Assembly: GCA_023954375.1 (NCBI GenBank)
Contig: JAMLIC010000004.1
Coordinates: forward strand, 248,001-312,000
Length of the DNA stretch: 64,000 nt
DNA from: Planctomycetota bacterium
GTDB taxonomy: Bacteria; Planctomycetota; J058
Direction: 5' to 3'
Numbering within the stretch: position 1 is the first letter of the stretch; each line of letters begins with the position of its first letter. Under the pieces are notes generated by a model that saw only the letters and a program-made list of their open reading frames with translations, searched no databases and was not told where the DNA came from. Shown here piece after piece: positions 17,959 to 27,080 of this stretch. A program made the translations under genes and the position numbers.

Positions 17959-19728
17959 TCATCGCGAGGTCGTGAGCGGGAGCTGCTGCTGGACGATCGC
18001 CGCCCGCAGCGCCGCGTAGCCGTCGTTCGAGCCGACGTGCCAGGCCGTCGCGCGCTCGTTGACGAGCACCGTGTTGCCGGTCGCGTCGGCGAGCGTCATG
18101 CCGAGCATGACCTGCCGGAAGCGCGCGAGGACCGCCGGGTCGATCGTGTCGAGCGCCGTGACCACGCGCCCGCCGAACGGCGGCGACGACCAGAGCACCA
18201 CGAGCGGGTGCGCCGGGTCGGCGGCGATCGCGTCGGCCACGGCCTGGTCGACGACGCCCGCGTCGCCCACGCCGCCCGTCACCGCCGCGACCACGGCCGC
18301 GGCGTCGTCGACGTAGCGCCACTCGGCATCCCGCCGGCCGTCGAGGCTCATGAGGGTGACCCGCGACAGGTCCAGCCCCGCCGCCGGCAGGAGGTGCCGC
18401 GGCAGCGCGGACAGCGCCGCGTCCTCCTCGCTCCCCAGGACGAGCGTCCGGCCGGCGAGGTCGGCCAGGTCGGCGATCCCCGCCCCCTTCGGGACGACGA
18501 CGTGGAGGCGCGTGGCCAGGTCCGTGTCGCGGGCGACCGCCGCCAGCGCCGTGCCGTTCGTGCGCTCGAGCGCGCGGGCGTGCGCCAGCGCGCCGTTCCA
18601 GGCCAGGTCGACCTTGCCCGCGTGGAGGGCGGCGTCGAGCTGCGCCTGGGTGCCGTAGAGCACGTAGACCAGGTTCGGCTCGCCCGCCTTCCTGAAGTAG
18701 CGGGCCAGCGCCCGGAACGATGCGATCTGCGGCGTGGTGCACACGGCGCCGATGCGGATCACGAGCCCGGCGGGGCGCGTCCGGGTCAGCGGCTGGCCAC
18801 GGATGCTCGCCACGAGCGCTTCGAAGCCCCACACGCTGTCGCGCTCGTTGGCGCTGTCGACCCAGATCCGGTCATTGCCCTCGTTGACGAGCACCTCGCG
18901 CCCGATCGGGTCGTTCATGTGCTCCGAGAGGAGGACCGTGCGGAACGTGCTCAGGAGGCCAGGGTGGTAGTCGGCGTGGGTCGTGAAGATGCAGTGCGTG
19001 AAGGGCGGCGAGACCCAGATCACCTTGAGCGGCGAGGTCGGGTCGGCGCGCAGGGCGCGCGTGCTCTTCTCGCCGACCGCGCCGGCGTGCACCTGCCCGG
19101 CGGTGATCGCGTCGAGGACGTCGTTCGCCGTCGAGCGGTCGTTCATCTCGAGGTCGACCAGCCCGTCGAGGCTGGTGAGCACGCACTGCGCCTCGATGTC
19201 CAGGCCCTCCTGCCGCAGGTAGTACCGCGGGACGTCGTAGCACTCGGCCGACTCGCTCGAGCCGAGGCAGAACGTCTTGCCCACGAGGTCCTGGATCGTG
19301 TCGATCCCCGAGTCCTTCCGCACGACGACGTGCGCCGTGTACTGGATGTCGACGTCGCGCGCGATCGGGCCGAGCACGCGGCCGCCGCTGCGCAGGACCG
19401 CCCGCGCGTGGCCCTGCGGCGTGTTCCAGGCGACGTCCACCTCGCCGTCGAAGAACGCGTCCCCGAGGTCGAAGTAGTCCTGATAGAGCGTGTACTCGAA
19501 GGCGTGGCCCTGTCGTTCGAAGTCGCGCTTCATGGCGTCGAACACCGCGCCGTACTTGGGCGACGTGGCCGCGCCCATGCGGACGACGTTCGTCGGCGGC
19601 GCGCCGGCGCCGCGGCCGACGCTCGACGAGGAGCCGCCGCAGCCGGGGAGGGTGGCGGAGGCGCTGGCCGCGCCGAGGAGGAGGACGAGGGACCCGGCGA
19701 GCCGGGGCCTGGTGAGGGTGTGAGTCAT
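17959..19728 (-). CDS. Lipoprotein with two tandem PhnD-like binding domains
   Basis: The 589-residue protein begins with a signal peptide ending in a lipobox (TLPGC) and a Ser/Gly linker, so it should be anchored in the periplasm. Two copies of the PhnD-type phosphate/phosphonate ABC-transporter binding fold follow, roughly residues 45-320 and 325-585. Each copy has a MGAA- or IGAV-type opening, a VDVAWN/VDLAWN strand, HVVV, and a VSPPF/SSPPF motif. The repeat indicates an ancient internal duplication. No ABC ATPase or permease is adjacent, so it may serve as a sensor for the response regulator 320 bases upstream instead of a transporter subunit. ATG 19728 is chosen because it gives a clean signal peptide, though its ribosome site is weak. 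Confidence 0.85.
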   Translation of the reverse strand: MTHTLTRPRLAGSLVLLLGAASASATLPGCGGSSSSVGRGAGAPPTNVVRMGAATSPKYGAVFDAMKRDFERQGHAFEYTLYQDYFDLGDAFFDGEVDVAWNTPQGHARAVLRSGGRVLGPIARDVDIQYTAHVVVRKDSGIDTIQDLVGKTFCLGSSESAECYDVPRYYLRQEGLDIEAQCVLTSLDGLVDLEMNDRSTANDVLDAITAGQVHAGAVGEKSTRALRADPTSPLKVIWVSPPFTHCIFTTHADYHPGLLSTFRTVLLSEHMNDPIGREVLVNEGNDRIWVDSANERDSVWGFEALVASIRGQPLTRTRPAGLVIRIGAVCTTPQIASFRALARYFRKAGEPNLVYVLYGTQAQLDAALHAGKVDLAWNGALAHARALERTNGTALAAVARDTDLATRLHVVVPKGAGIADLADLAGRTLVLGSEEDAALSALPRHLLPAAGLDLSRVTLMSLDGRRDAEWRYVDDAAAVVAAVTGGVGDAGVVDQAVADAIAADPAHPLVVLWSSPPFGGRVVTALDTIDPAVLARFRQVMLGMTLADATGNTVLVNERATAWHVGSNDGYAALRAAIVQQQLPLTTSR

Positions 19729-20048
19729 TTCGATGAGTCCGTGGTGTGTGTGGTGGGGGGAGGTGCGGACGTGACGAGGCCGGGGCGCGGTCGCGGGCTG
19801 CGCGCGCCGCGCCGGCGCTCCGGGGTCGCGAGGACCTGGAGAGGGCCCGCGCCGGCCCACGCGCCGCTCGTCATCGGGCGAGGGTCGGGCGAAGTGCGGG
19901 TCGTCAGGAGCTGGTGGGCCGCGACCGCGGCCAGCGCATCAGCGCCGTCAGGTGAAGCCGTCGTCGACCGGCGAGCGACGCAGGTCGAGGAGCGGGCGCG
20001 GAGAGGTGACGGCGAGCCGCATGCCGTGACGGTCGCGGATCGTCGGGT
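19729..20048. other. Intergenic region without a recognised gene
   Basis: These 320 bases between the PhnD-like gene and the response regulator contain a G/T-rich stretch near 19738-19760 and no open frame with a ribosome site or family likeness. It probably holds the PhnD-like promoter and the 3' end of the regulator transcript. I see no strong hairpin or repeat in it. Confidence 0.4.
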
Positions 20049-20510
20049 TCAGGTCAAGCGGGTTCTGCGCCGGTCCTGACGTTTGACCGAGGTGTGACGG
20101 GCACGCGCGCGACGAGCGGGCGCCGCCCTGCGATCCAGGACGTCCGTGATCGCCTCGATCAGGCCGGGAAGGTCCGGCTTGGTGATCACGCGGTCGAACC
20201 CGACGGCCCGCGCGCGCTCGAGGAGCCGCGGCTCGACGACGCCGGTGTAGGCCAGGAGCGGGACGCGCTCGCGACGGCGCAGCTCCGGGGCGAGCTGGAG
20301 GCCGCCGGTCTGCGGCATGAGGAGGTCGAGGACGACCACGTCGGGCGCGAAGGTGGCCATGAGGTCCAGCGCCTCGCTCGCGGTGGCCGCGGCGGCGGGC
20401 TCGAACCCCTCGCCGGTCAGGAGGTCGGCGAGGACCAGGCGCCCGTCCTCGTGGTCGTCGACCACCAGCACCTTGCCGCGGCGCGGCGTCCTCTCCTGGG
20501 CGTCCATCAC
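20049..20510 (-). CDS. Response regulator, receiver domain only
   Basis: The 153-residue protein is a CheY-like receiver with Asp18-Asp19 in VLVVDDH, phosphoacceptor Asp62 in VVLDLLMP, a Thr in LLAYTG, and Lys111 in VITKPD. A short, basic, Arg-rich tail replaces an output domain. It would be phosphorylated by a histidine kinase encoded elsewhere and act by protein contact. GTG 20510 and ATG 20507 are both possible after GAGGAGA. Its neighbour downstream is the tandem PhnD lipoprotein, but a functional link is only inferred. Confidence 0.88.
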   Translation of the reverse strand: MMDAQERTPRRGKVLVVDDHEDGRLVLADLLTGEGFEPAAAATASEALDLMATFAPDVVVLDLLMPQTGGLQLAPELRRRERVPLLAYTGVVEPRLLERARAVGFDRVITKPDLPGLIEAITDVLDRRAAPARRARARHTSVKRQDRRRTRLT

Positions 20511-20642
20511 CCCGGTCTCCTCGCCCCGGCCCCCGCGCGCCCGCCAGCATGGCGACGGCCAGCGGAAGTCCTTCCCCGCCGATCGAAGCGGCCGGGGAAG
20601 GTTTCGCGGGGGGGGAGGAGTCCGCGCGAAAACGCCCCCGCC

Positions 20643-21509
20643 TCAGGCCCCGGCCGGCGGCCCCGGCAGGGCAGGGGGCGGCGGGGCGGCGGCCAGCGCG
20701 CGGGGCTTCTTCTCCACGGCCGCGCCCATGCTCAGGGCGCCGATCCAGGCGTACATGCCCCGCGGCACGAAGCGCAGGAGCCACATGCCGAGCGAGTTGA
20801 GGAACCCGGTCACGACGTTGCGCCGGCCGCCGAGCATCTTCCTCACGGCGATCCGCGCGCAGCGCTCGGCCGACATCATGGCCAGGCTCGCGTGGGGCTT
20901 GAGCTGCTGGTTGGCCGCGTCGAGGAACTCGGTCGTCGTGCCGCCGGGGCAGACCGAGATCGCGCGCACGCCGGTCCCCTTGAGCTCGTAGTCGATCGCC
21001 TCGGTGACGTTGCGCACGTAGGCCTTGCTCGCCGCGTAGACGCCGAAGGTCGGGCAGGGCAGGTAGGCGCCGATCGAGGCCACGTTCATGAGGAAGCCGT
21101 GGCGGCGCTCGATCATCTTCGGCAGGAACAGGTGCGAGAGCTCCGTGAGCGCGACCACGTTCACCTGGAGCATGCTCGCGTGCTTCTCCCAGGGGATCGC
21201 CACGAAGTCGTCGTAGTTGCCGAAGCCGGCGTTGTTGACGAGCACGTCGATCGTCAGCCCCTCGCCCTCGGTCCGCTCGAAGAGCGCGCGCGCGGCGTCG
21301 GGCTGCTGGAGGTCGCTCGTCAGGACCCGCGCGTCCACGCCGTGCTTCTGCCTCAGCTCGGCCGCGAGCGCCTCGAGGCGCTCCGTGCGCCGCGCGACGA
21401 GGACGAGGTGGGCGCCCTCCTCGGCGAGCACCCTCGCCAGCTCGAGCCCGATCCCGCTCGAGGCGCCGGTGACCAGCGCCCGCTGCCCCTGTAGCCGCTT
21501 GCGACCCAT
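20643..21509 (-). CDS. Short-chain dehydrogenase/reductase
   Basis: The 288-residue protein has the classical SDR signature: TGASSGIG at 14-21 for NAD(P) binding, NNAG in the fourth strand, a catalytic serine in NVASIGAY, and YAASK as the YxxxK pair. An Arg in VARR after strand two suggests NADP preference. The C-terminal 60 residues include a hydrophobic helix and an Ala/Pro-rich tail, typical of membrane-associated DltE-like or retinol-type SDRs. The substrate is unknown. ATG 21509 follows GGGAGGGGAG. The gene is divergent from the encapsulin operon. Confidence 0.88.
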   Translation of the reverse strand: MGRKRLQGQRALVTGASSGIGLELARVLAEEGAHLVLVARRTERLEALAAELRQKHGVDARVLTSDLQQPDAARALFERTEGEGLTIDVLVNNAGFGNYDDFVAIPWEKHASMLQVNVVALTELSHLFLPKMIERRHGFLMNVASIGAYLPCPTFGVYAASKAYVRNVTEAIDYELKGTGVRAISVCPGGTTTEFLDAANQQLKPHASLAMMSAERCARIAVRKMLGGRRNVVTGFLNSLGMWLLRFVPRGMYAWIGALSMGAAVEKKPRALAAAPPPPALPGPPAGA

Positions 21510-21553
21510 GGCTCCCCTCCCTGGCCGGCCGTCATAGCATGGTCGTGACCCGG

Positions 21554-21582
21554 TTGACGCTCGCGCCGCGGTGGCGGAGACT
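21554..21582 (+). promoter_or_regulatory. Candidate sigma-70 promoter for the encapsulin operon
   Basis: TTGACG at 21554-21559 and GAGACT at 21577-21582 are 17 bases apart and lie about 30 bases before the cargo start. The -35 box is near consensus; the -10 box matches at three of six positions. Confidence 0.4.
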
Positions 21583-21611
21583 CCTGCGCTCACCGGGGGA
21601 GCGGGACCACG

Positions 21612-21896
21612 ATGGAGCTCGAGCACGGGGCGACGCTGGCGGCGGCGATCGAGGGACTGATCGCCGCCAAGGCCGAGCACCGCAAGATCCTCCAGGAGGT
21701 CGCGGCCGACCCCGGCATGACCCCCGCGACGCGCCAGACCCTCATCGACCACCTGTGGGTCGAGGAGGACGAGCACGTGCAGCGGATCGCGGCCCTGGCT
21801 CGCGGCGCGGGGACGACCCCCGCGTCGCGCGGCTTCACGGTGGGCTCGCTCCGCGAAGAGCCCGCCCCCGCCCCCCCGCTCGGCCCCCTGCGCTGA
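21612..21896 (+). CDS. Encapsulin cargo protein, small ferritin-like helical protein with targeting peptide
   Basis: The 94-residue protein has two predicted helices (about 9-32 and 38-64) followed by a flexible Gly/Thr/Ser linker and FTVGSLREE at 75-83. That segment matches the cargo-loading peptide (L/F-T-V/I-G-S-L-R) that binds the inside of family 1 encapsulins. The second helix carries Glu51-Glu52-x-Glu54-His55, which resembles the metal-binding helix of encapsulated ferritins; the first helix carries Glu22, His23 and Glu29. The protein is shorter than known encapsulated ferritins. The encapsulin gene starts 12 bases downstream. ATG 21612 is preceded by a GGGGGAGCGGG site. Iron oxidation is inferred from context and residues. 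Confidence 0.78.
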   Translation: MELEHGATLAAAIEGLIAAKAEHRKILQEVAADPGMTPATRQTLIDHLWVEEDEHVQRIAALARGAGTTPASRGFTVGSLREEPAPAPPLGPLR

Positions 21897-21907
21897 AGGA
21901 GACCCCC

Positions 21908-22735
21908 GTGGCCACCATGCTCAACCCCATGACCGACGAGCAGTGGAAGCACCTCCAGGGCGAGATCGTCCGCGAGGCGCGGCGCACGCTCGTCGGCCGG
22001 CGCTTCCTGGGCCTCTACGGCCCGCTGGGCGCCGGGATCGAGAGCGTGCGGCTCGAGGTCTACGGCCCCGACCGCGACGCCGAGATCGACCTCGTCGGCC
22101 GTCACGACGCCGACCCGATCGTCGCCGTGCAGGAGACCTACGTCCGCGTCCCGATCATCTACAAGGACTTCGTGATCCACTGGCGCGACGTGGAGCTGTC
22201 GAAGAAGCTCGGCGCGCCGCTCGACGCCTCGCGCGCGATCCGCGCCGCCCACTTCGTGGCCGACCGCGAGGACCAGCTCCTGTTCAACGGCGAGCCGCGC
22301 TTCGGCATCTCGGGGCTCCTCAACGTCGAGGGGCGCAACACGGTCAAGCGCGGCGACTGGTCGAAGTTCGGCGTCGCCTACCAGGACGTCGTCCACGCGA
22401 CCGAGGTGCTGCTCGAGGGCAACCACCACCGGCCGTTCGCCCTGGCCGTCTCGGCCAAGGACTACGCGCGCCTGATCCGCATGCGCGAGGGCCAGTTCGC
22501 GCCGGAGATGGACGCGATCCTGCGCCTGTGCGACGACGGGGTCTACACCAGCCCCGTGATCCCCGACGGCAAGGCGGTGCTGCTCTCGACCGGCGACCAG
22601 AACTTCGACATCGCCGTGGCCGAGGACCTGACCGTGCAGTTCCTGGGCGAGCGCGACCAGGACTTCCCCTTCCGCGTCTACGAGTGCCTGGTGCTCAGGA
22701 TCAAGCGCCCCAGCGCGATCTGCACGATCGAGTAG
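21908..22735 (+). CDS. Family 1 encapsulin shell protein
   Basis: The 275-residue protein is a linocin/encapsulin of the HK97 capsid fold. Landmarks are DEQWKHLQGEIVREARRTL and GRRFLGLYGPLGAGIESV at the N-terminus, a DFVIHWRDVELSKKLGAPLD segment, EDQLLFNG, and the C-terminal beta region ending in VLRIKRPSAICTIE. Such proteins self-assemble into hollow icosahedral shells that enclose enzymes carrying a targeting peptide. GTG 21908 is chosen because AGGAGA ends five bases before it; ATG 21917 lies too far away. The cargo gene immediately upstream ends in the ribosome site for this gene, so the two are tightly co-expressed. Confidence 0.95.
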   Translation: MATMLNPMTDEQWKHLQGEIVREARRTLVGRRFLGLYGPLGAGIESVRLEVYGPDRDAEIDLVGRHDADPIVAVQETYVRVPIIYKDFVIHWRDVELSKKLGAPLDASRAIRAAHFVADREDQLLFNGEPRFGISGLLNVEGRNTVKRGDWSKFGVAYQDVVHATEVLLEGNHHRPFALAVSAKDYARLIRMREGQFAPEMDAILRLCDDGVYTSPVIPDGKAVLLSTGDQNFDIAVAEDLTVQFLGERDQDFPFRVYECLVLRIKRPSAICTIE

Positions 22736-22744
22736 CCGCCCGGT

Positions 22745-22750
22745 TAGCAT
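22745..22750 (+). promoter_or_regulatory. TAGCAT -10 hexamer, leaderless start
   Basis: TAGCAT ends seven bases before ATG 22758, with no ribosome site between them, so transcription probably begins at the start codon of aroF. Confidence 0.45.
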
Positions 22751-22757
22751 CGACCGC

Positions 22758-23608
<851 letters not shown>

Positions 23609-23612
<4 letters not shown>

Positions 23613-24901
23613 CCGCGCGCGTCGTCTCGCCGGCGCGCGGCCCGCTCGTGGGCGACGTGCGCCCGCCGGGCGACAAGTCGATCTCGCATCGCGCGCTCCT
23701 GCTGGGCGCGGTCGCCGAGGGCACGACGGTCGCGCGCGGCCTCCTCGACGCGGCCGACGTGCGCAGCACGGCCGCCTGCCTGCGCGCGCTGGGCGTGGAC
23801 GTGCGCTGGACGGGCGACGAGGCGGTGGTCACGGGCGGCGACCTGCGCGCGCCCGAGGACCGACTCGACTGCGGCAACTCGGGCACGACGATGCGCCTCT
23901 TGACCGGCGTCCTCGCCGGTCGGCCGCTCGAGGCCACGCTCGTCGGCGACGCATCGCTCATGCGCCGGCCGATGCTCCGCGTGGCGGACCCGCTCCGGCG
24001 CATGGGGGCGACGGTCGACCTGGCGCCTGGCGACACGGCGCCGGTCCACATCCGCGGCGGCGCGCTCACCGGGATCGACTTCGAGGCGCCGCTGGCCTCG
24101 GCGCAGGTGAAGTCCGCCGTGCTCCTGGCGGGCCTCTCGGCCCGCGGGACGACGCGGGTGCGCGAGCCGTCTCGCTCGCGCGACCACACCGAGCGCCTGC
24201 TCCGCGCCATGGACGTGACGCTCGACGAGGCGGACGGCTGGCTCGTCCTCCCGGGCGGCCAGCGGCCCCGCGCGCGAGCGATCGACGTGCCGGCGGATCC
24301 CTCGTCGGCGGCGTTCCTGCTCGCGGCGGGGCTCCTCGTCCCCGGCTCGCGCGCGCGCGCGCGCGGCGTGACCGTGAACCCGACGCGCGCGGGCCTCGTC
24401 GAGGTGCTCGGGGCCATGGGGGCCGAGGTCGTGCGCGAGGACGAGGCGGACGACGTGGAGCCCACGGCCACGCTCGGGGTCACGCCGCCGGCGGGCGGCC
24501 TCGTGGCGGCGATGCTGGGGGGTGACCTCGTCGTGCGCGCGATCGACGAGGTGCCGGTCCTCGCGGTCCTCGCCGCGTTCGCGAGGGGCACGACGGCGAT
24601 CCGCGACGCCGCGGAGCTGCGCCACAAGGAGTCGGACCGCCTGGCGTTCGTCGCCCGCGGTCTGCGTGCGCTGGGCGTGGACGTGACCGAGCACCCCGAC
24701 GGCCTCGACGTCGTGGGCGACCCCGCGCGCGTGCTCCGGGGTGGCGTGACGCTCGAGACCCGCGGCGACCACCGCCTGGCCATGGCGTTCGGCGTCGCGG
24801 CGCTCAGGGCCGACGGCCCGGTGACGCTCGACGACGGCGAGTGCGTCGCCGTGAGCTACCCGGGCTTCTGGCAGGACCTCGCGACGTTGCAGGGTGGGTG
24901 A
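23609..24901 (+). CDS. aroA: 3-phosphoshikimate 1-carboxyvinyltransferase (EPSP synthase)
   Basis: The 430-residue enzyme transfers the enolpyruvyl group from phosphoenolpyruvate to shikimate 3-phosphate. Motifs include PPGDKSISHRALLLGA, LDCGNSGTTMRLL, a central SAQVKSAVLLAGL, and RHKESDRLAFVARGL near the end. It has the usual two-domain length. The GTG start at 23609 overlaps the aroF stop (GTGA), so the two shikimate enzymes are translationally coupled. The gene is followed 42 bases later by gpmA, which has its own promoter-like hexamer. Confidence 0.95.
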
Positions 24902-24908
24902 CACCCCG

Positions 24909-24936
24909 TTGCGCCGGTCGCCCCGCTCCGTATCGT
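24909..24936 (+). promoter_or_regulatory. TTGCGC-N16-TATCGT promoter before gpmA
   Basis: The -35-like TTGCGC (24909-24914) and -10-like TATCGT (24931-24936) are 16 bases apart. The hexamer ends seven bases before ATG 24944, consistent with leaderless transcription. Confidence 0.5.
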
Positions 24937-24943
24937 GGCCGCC

Positions 24944-25699
24944 ATGACCACGACCAAGCTCGTCCTCCTGCGCCACGGCCAGAGCGCCTGGAACCTCGAG
25001 AACCGCTTCACCGGCTGGATCGACGTCGACCTCTCCGACGCCGGTCGCGACGAGGCCCAGGCTGGCGGGCGCCTCCTCAGGGACGCTGGCTTCGAGTTCG
25101 ACGTGATCCACACGTCGCTGCTCAAGCGGGCGATCAACACGATGCACATCGTGCAGCAGGAGCTCGATCAGCTGTGGGTCGAGGTCCGCCGCCACTGGCG
25201 CCTCAACGAGCGCATGTACGGCGCGCTCCAGGGGCTCGACAAGGCGGAGACGACGGCCAAGCACGGCGAGGAGCAGGTGAAGGTCTGGCGGCGGAGCTAC
25301 GACGTGCCGCCGCCGGCGCTCTCGCCCGACGACCCCATGCACCCGCGCCACGACCGGCGCTACCGGGCGCTCGCGCCCGACGCCCTGCCGGCGACGGAGT
25401 GCCTGAAGGACGTCGTCGTCCGCATGCTCCCCTACTGGCACGACGCCGTCGTCCCCGACCTCCGGCAGGGCAAGCAGGTCATGCTCGTCGCGCACGGCAA
25501 CAGCCTGCGGGCGCTCGTCAAGCACCTCGACGGCATGAGCGACGCGGAGATCGTCGAGCTGAACATCCCGACCGGGATCCCGCTCGTCTACGAGCTCGAC
25601 GGGGACCTGCGCGCGCTCAAGCGCTACTACCTCGGCGACCCCGAGGCGGCCAAGCGCGCGGCCGAGGCGGTGGCGAAGCAGGCGAGCGGGAAGAAGTAG
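24944..25699 (+). CDS. gpmA: 2,3-bisphosphoglycerate-dependent phosphoglycerate mutase
   Basis: The 251-residue enzyme interconverts 3- and 2-phosphoglycerate through a phosphohistidine. The catalytic motif LRHGQSAWN is at residues 8-16; downstream features include [26 protein letters not shown], and [14 protein letters not shown] with the second catalytic His. The insert [13 protein letters not shown] is typical of the dPGM group. ATG 24944 is preferred over GTG 24935 because the -10 hexamer is seven bases upstream. The C-terminus is a Lys/Ala-rich helix. It likely supplies phosphoenolpyruvate upstream of the neighbouring shikimate genes, though it is also a general glycolytic enzyme. Confidence 0.94.
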   Translation: MTTTKLVLLRHGQSAWNLENRFTGWIDVDLSDAGRDEAQAGGRLLRDAGFEFDVIHTSLLKRAINTMHIVQQELDQLWVEVRRHWRLNERMYGALQGLDKAETTAKHGEEQVKVWRRSYDVPPPALSPDDPMHPRHDRRYRALAPDALPATECLKDVVVRMLPYWHDAVVPDLRQGKQVMLVAHGNSLRALVKHLDGMSDAEIVELNIPTGIPLVYELDGDLRALKRYYLGDPEAAKRAAEAVAKQASGKK

Positions 25700-25747
25700 C
25701 GACAGCCCCCGCGCGCGGCGCCGTCGCCTCGGCCCGGAGCATCTGCC

Positions 25748-26296
25748 GTGAACAACCCCTTCCTGATCGGCCCGCGGCTCTACCTGCGCCCGCCCGAGGT
25801 CGAGGACGCGGCGCGCGTGTGCGCCTGGCTCAACCATCCCGAGGTGCGCCGGACGCTGGCCCGCGCCACCCCGCTGGCCCGCTGCGCCGAGGAGCAGTTC
25901 CTTCGCGGCCTCGACCCGGAGCGCGACCTGATCCTCGTGATCACGCTGCGCGAGGGCGACCGGCCGATCGGCCTCGTCGGCCTGCACGCGACCAAGGCGC
26001 CGCGCGCCAGGGAGCTGGGGATCGTGATCGGCGAGCCCGACCAGTGGGATCATGGCCACGGGCGCGAAGCGATCGAGCTCATGCTGGCGCACGCCTTCGA
26101 CACCCTCGACCTGCACCGGGTGCAGCTCTTCGTGCACGCCGGGAACGCCCGCGCCGTCGCCTGCTACGAGAGGGCCGGCTTCGTCCGCGAGGGGGTGCTG
26201 CGCGACGCCCACTTCCGCGACGGGCGCTTCGGTGACGACCTCGTCATGGCCCTGCTCGCGCCCGAGTGGCGCGCGCGGCGCGACGCCGGCGCCTGA
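25748..26296 (+). CDS. GNAT acetyltransferase, RimJ/RimL type
   Basis: This 182-residue protein follows the RimJ/RimL N-acetyltransferase plan: an opening LYLRPPEVEDAARV, the strand GIVIGEPDQWDHGHGREA that holds the acetyl-CoA pyrophosphate loop, and NARAVACYERAGF near the C-terminus. It transfers acetyl from acetyl-CoA to a protein N-terminus or a small-molecule amine; the acceptor is unknown. GTG 25748 is the first start giving a full domain. It lies 48 bases after gpmA and may share its transcript. Confidence 0.85.
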   Translation: MNNPFLIGPRLYLRPPEVEDAARVCAWLNHPEVRRTLARATPLARCAEEQFLRGLDPERDLILVITLREGDRPIGLVGLHATKAPRARELGIVIGEPDQWDHGHGREAIELMLAHAFDTLDLHRVQLFVHAGNARAVACYERAGFVREGVLRDAHFRDGRFGDDLVMALLAPEWRARRDAGA

Positions 26297-26330
26297 CGCG
26301 CGAGGCGTCGCGCCTGGTCAAGATGTCGCC

Positions 26331-26495
26331 ATGCTGAGCCCCGAGGAGCTCTCACGGCGACTGGAGGCGGCTGCGCGGGCGCGGGCGCAGCTCCGCCAGG
26401 CGACGCTCGAGTGGCAGGAGCTGGGTCGTCAGCTCCTCGAGGCGAGGCGACGTGGACCTGAGCGATCCGACCAGCGCGACCCTGGCCGTCGCTGA
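26331..26495 (+). CDS. Short helical protein paired with a nucleotidyltransferase gene
   Basis: The 54-residue product is a single amphipathic charged helix (LSRRLEAAARARAQLRQATL and onward), then a basic tail. Its 3' end overlaps the nucleotidyltransferase start at 26452 by 44 bases. Small helical proteins of this type often precede DUF6036/AbiEii-like nucleotidyltransferases, where they may act as antitoxin or partner. A weak leaderless signal (CAAGAT ending six bases before ATG) supports expression. I recognise no conserved domain. Confidence 0.5.
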   Translation: MLSPEELSRRLEAAARARAQLRQATLEWQELGRQLLEARRRGPERSDQRDPGRR

Positions 26496-27028
26496 CGCGC
26501 TGACCGCCGCCGCGATCCGCGGCGCGGTCTACGGTGGCCTGGCGCTCGCCGCGTACGGGGAGCCGCGAGAGACGAAGGACGCCGACTTCGCCGTCGCCGG
26601 CGTGTCGCACGTCGAGGTGCTCGCGGCGCTACAGCGCGCCGGGCTCGTCGTCGCGCTGACGTTCGTCGCCACGAAGTTCGGCGGCAACCTCAACACGCGG
26701 ATCGCGCTGCTCGGCGGCGCTGGGCGAACCGGCCTGAACGTGCTGGACCTGGTCGAGCCCCGCTCCCCCCGATACGCCGCGGCCGCGCTGGGGCGCGCGC
26801 TCTCGGGCAAGCTCCGCGGGGCGCGGTCACCCTGCTCGCCCCGAGGACTTCGTCGTCTTCAAGGCCCTGTCCACCCGGGATCGGGACCTCGAGGACGCCC
26901 GGAGCGTGGTCCGCGGGCTCGGCGACGTCCTCGATCTCCCGTTGATCCGTGACGAGGCGGCGCGCCTCGCCCAGGAGATCCCGGACTTCCCGCTGGCGGC
27001 ACGCCTCGCGACGGTCCTCGACGGGTAG
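26452..27028 (+). pseudogene. Nucleotidyltransferase (DUF6036/AbiEii-like), frameshifted
   Basis: The N-terminal 120 codons show the minimal nucleotidyltransferase signature: GGLALAAYGEPRETKDADF with the Gly-Gly helix cap and Asp-x-Asp metal pair. The C-terminal part PEDFVVFKALSTRDRDLEDA, typical of the family, appears about 26840-27028 in another frame, and VTLLAP near 26826 in a third. Two small deletions (near GCGCGG at 26824 and CCCCGAGG at 26842) would explain the pattern, so the gene is probably dead or mis-sequenced. Intact relatives act as toxins or tRNA-modifying enzymes in toxin-antitoxin pairs. TAG at 27026-27028 ends the last frame. Confidence 0.7.
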
Positions 27029-27080
27029 CGCTCGGGTCCCGGGCCTGGTGCGACGCGCGCCCGCGGCGCACACTGCCTCC

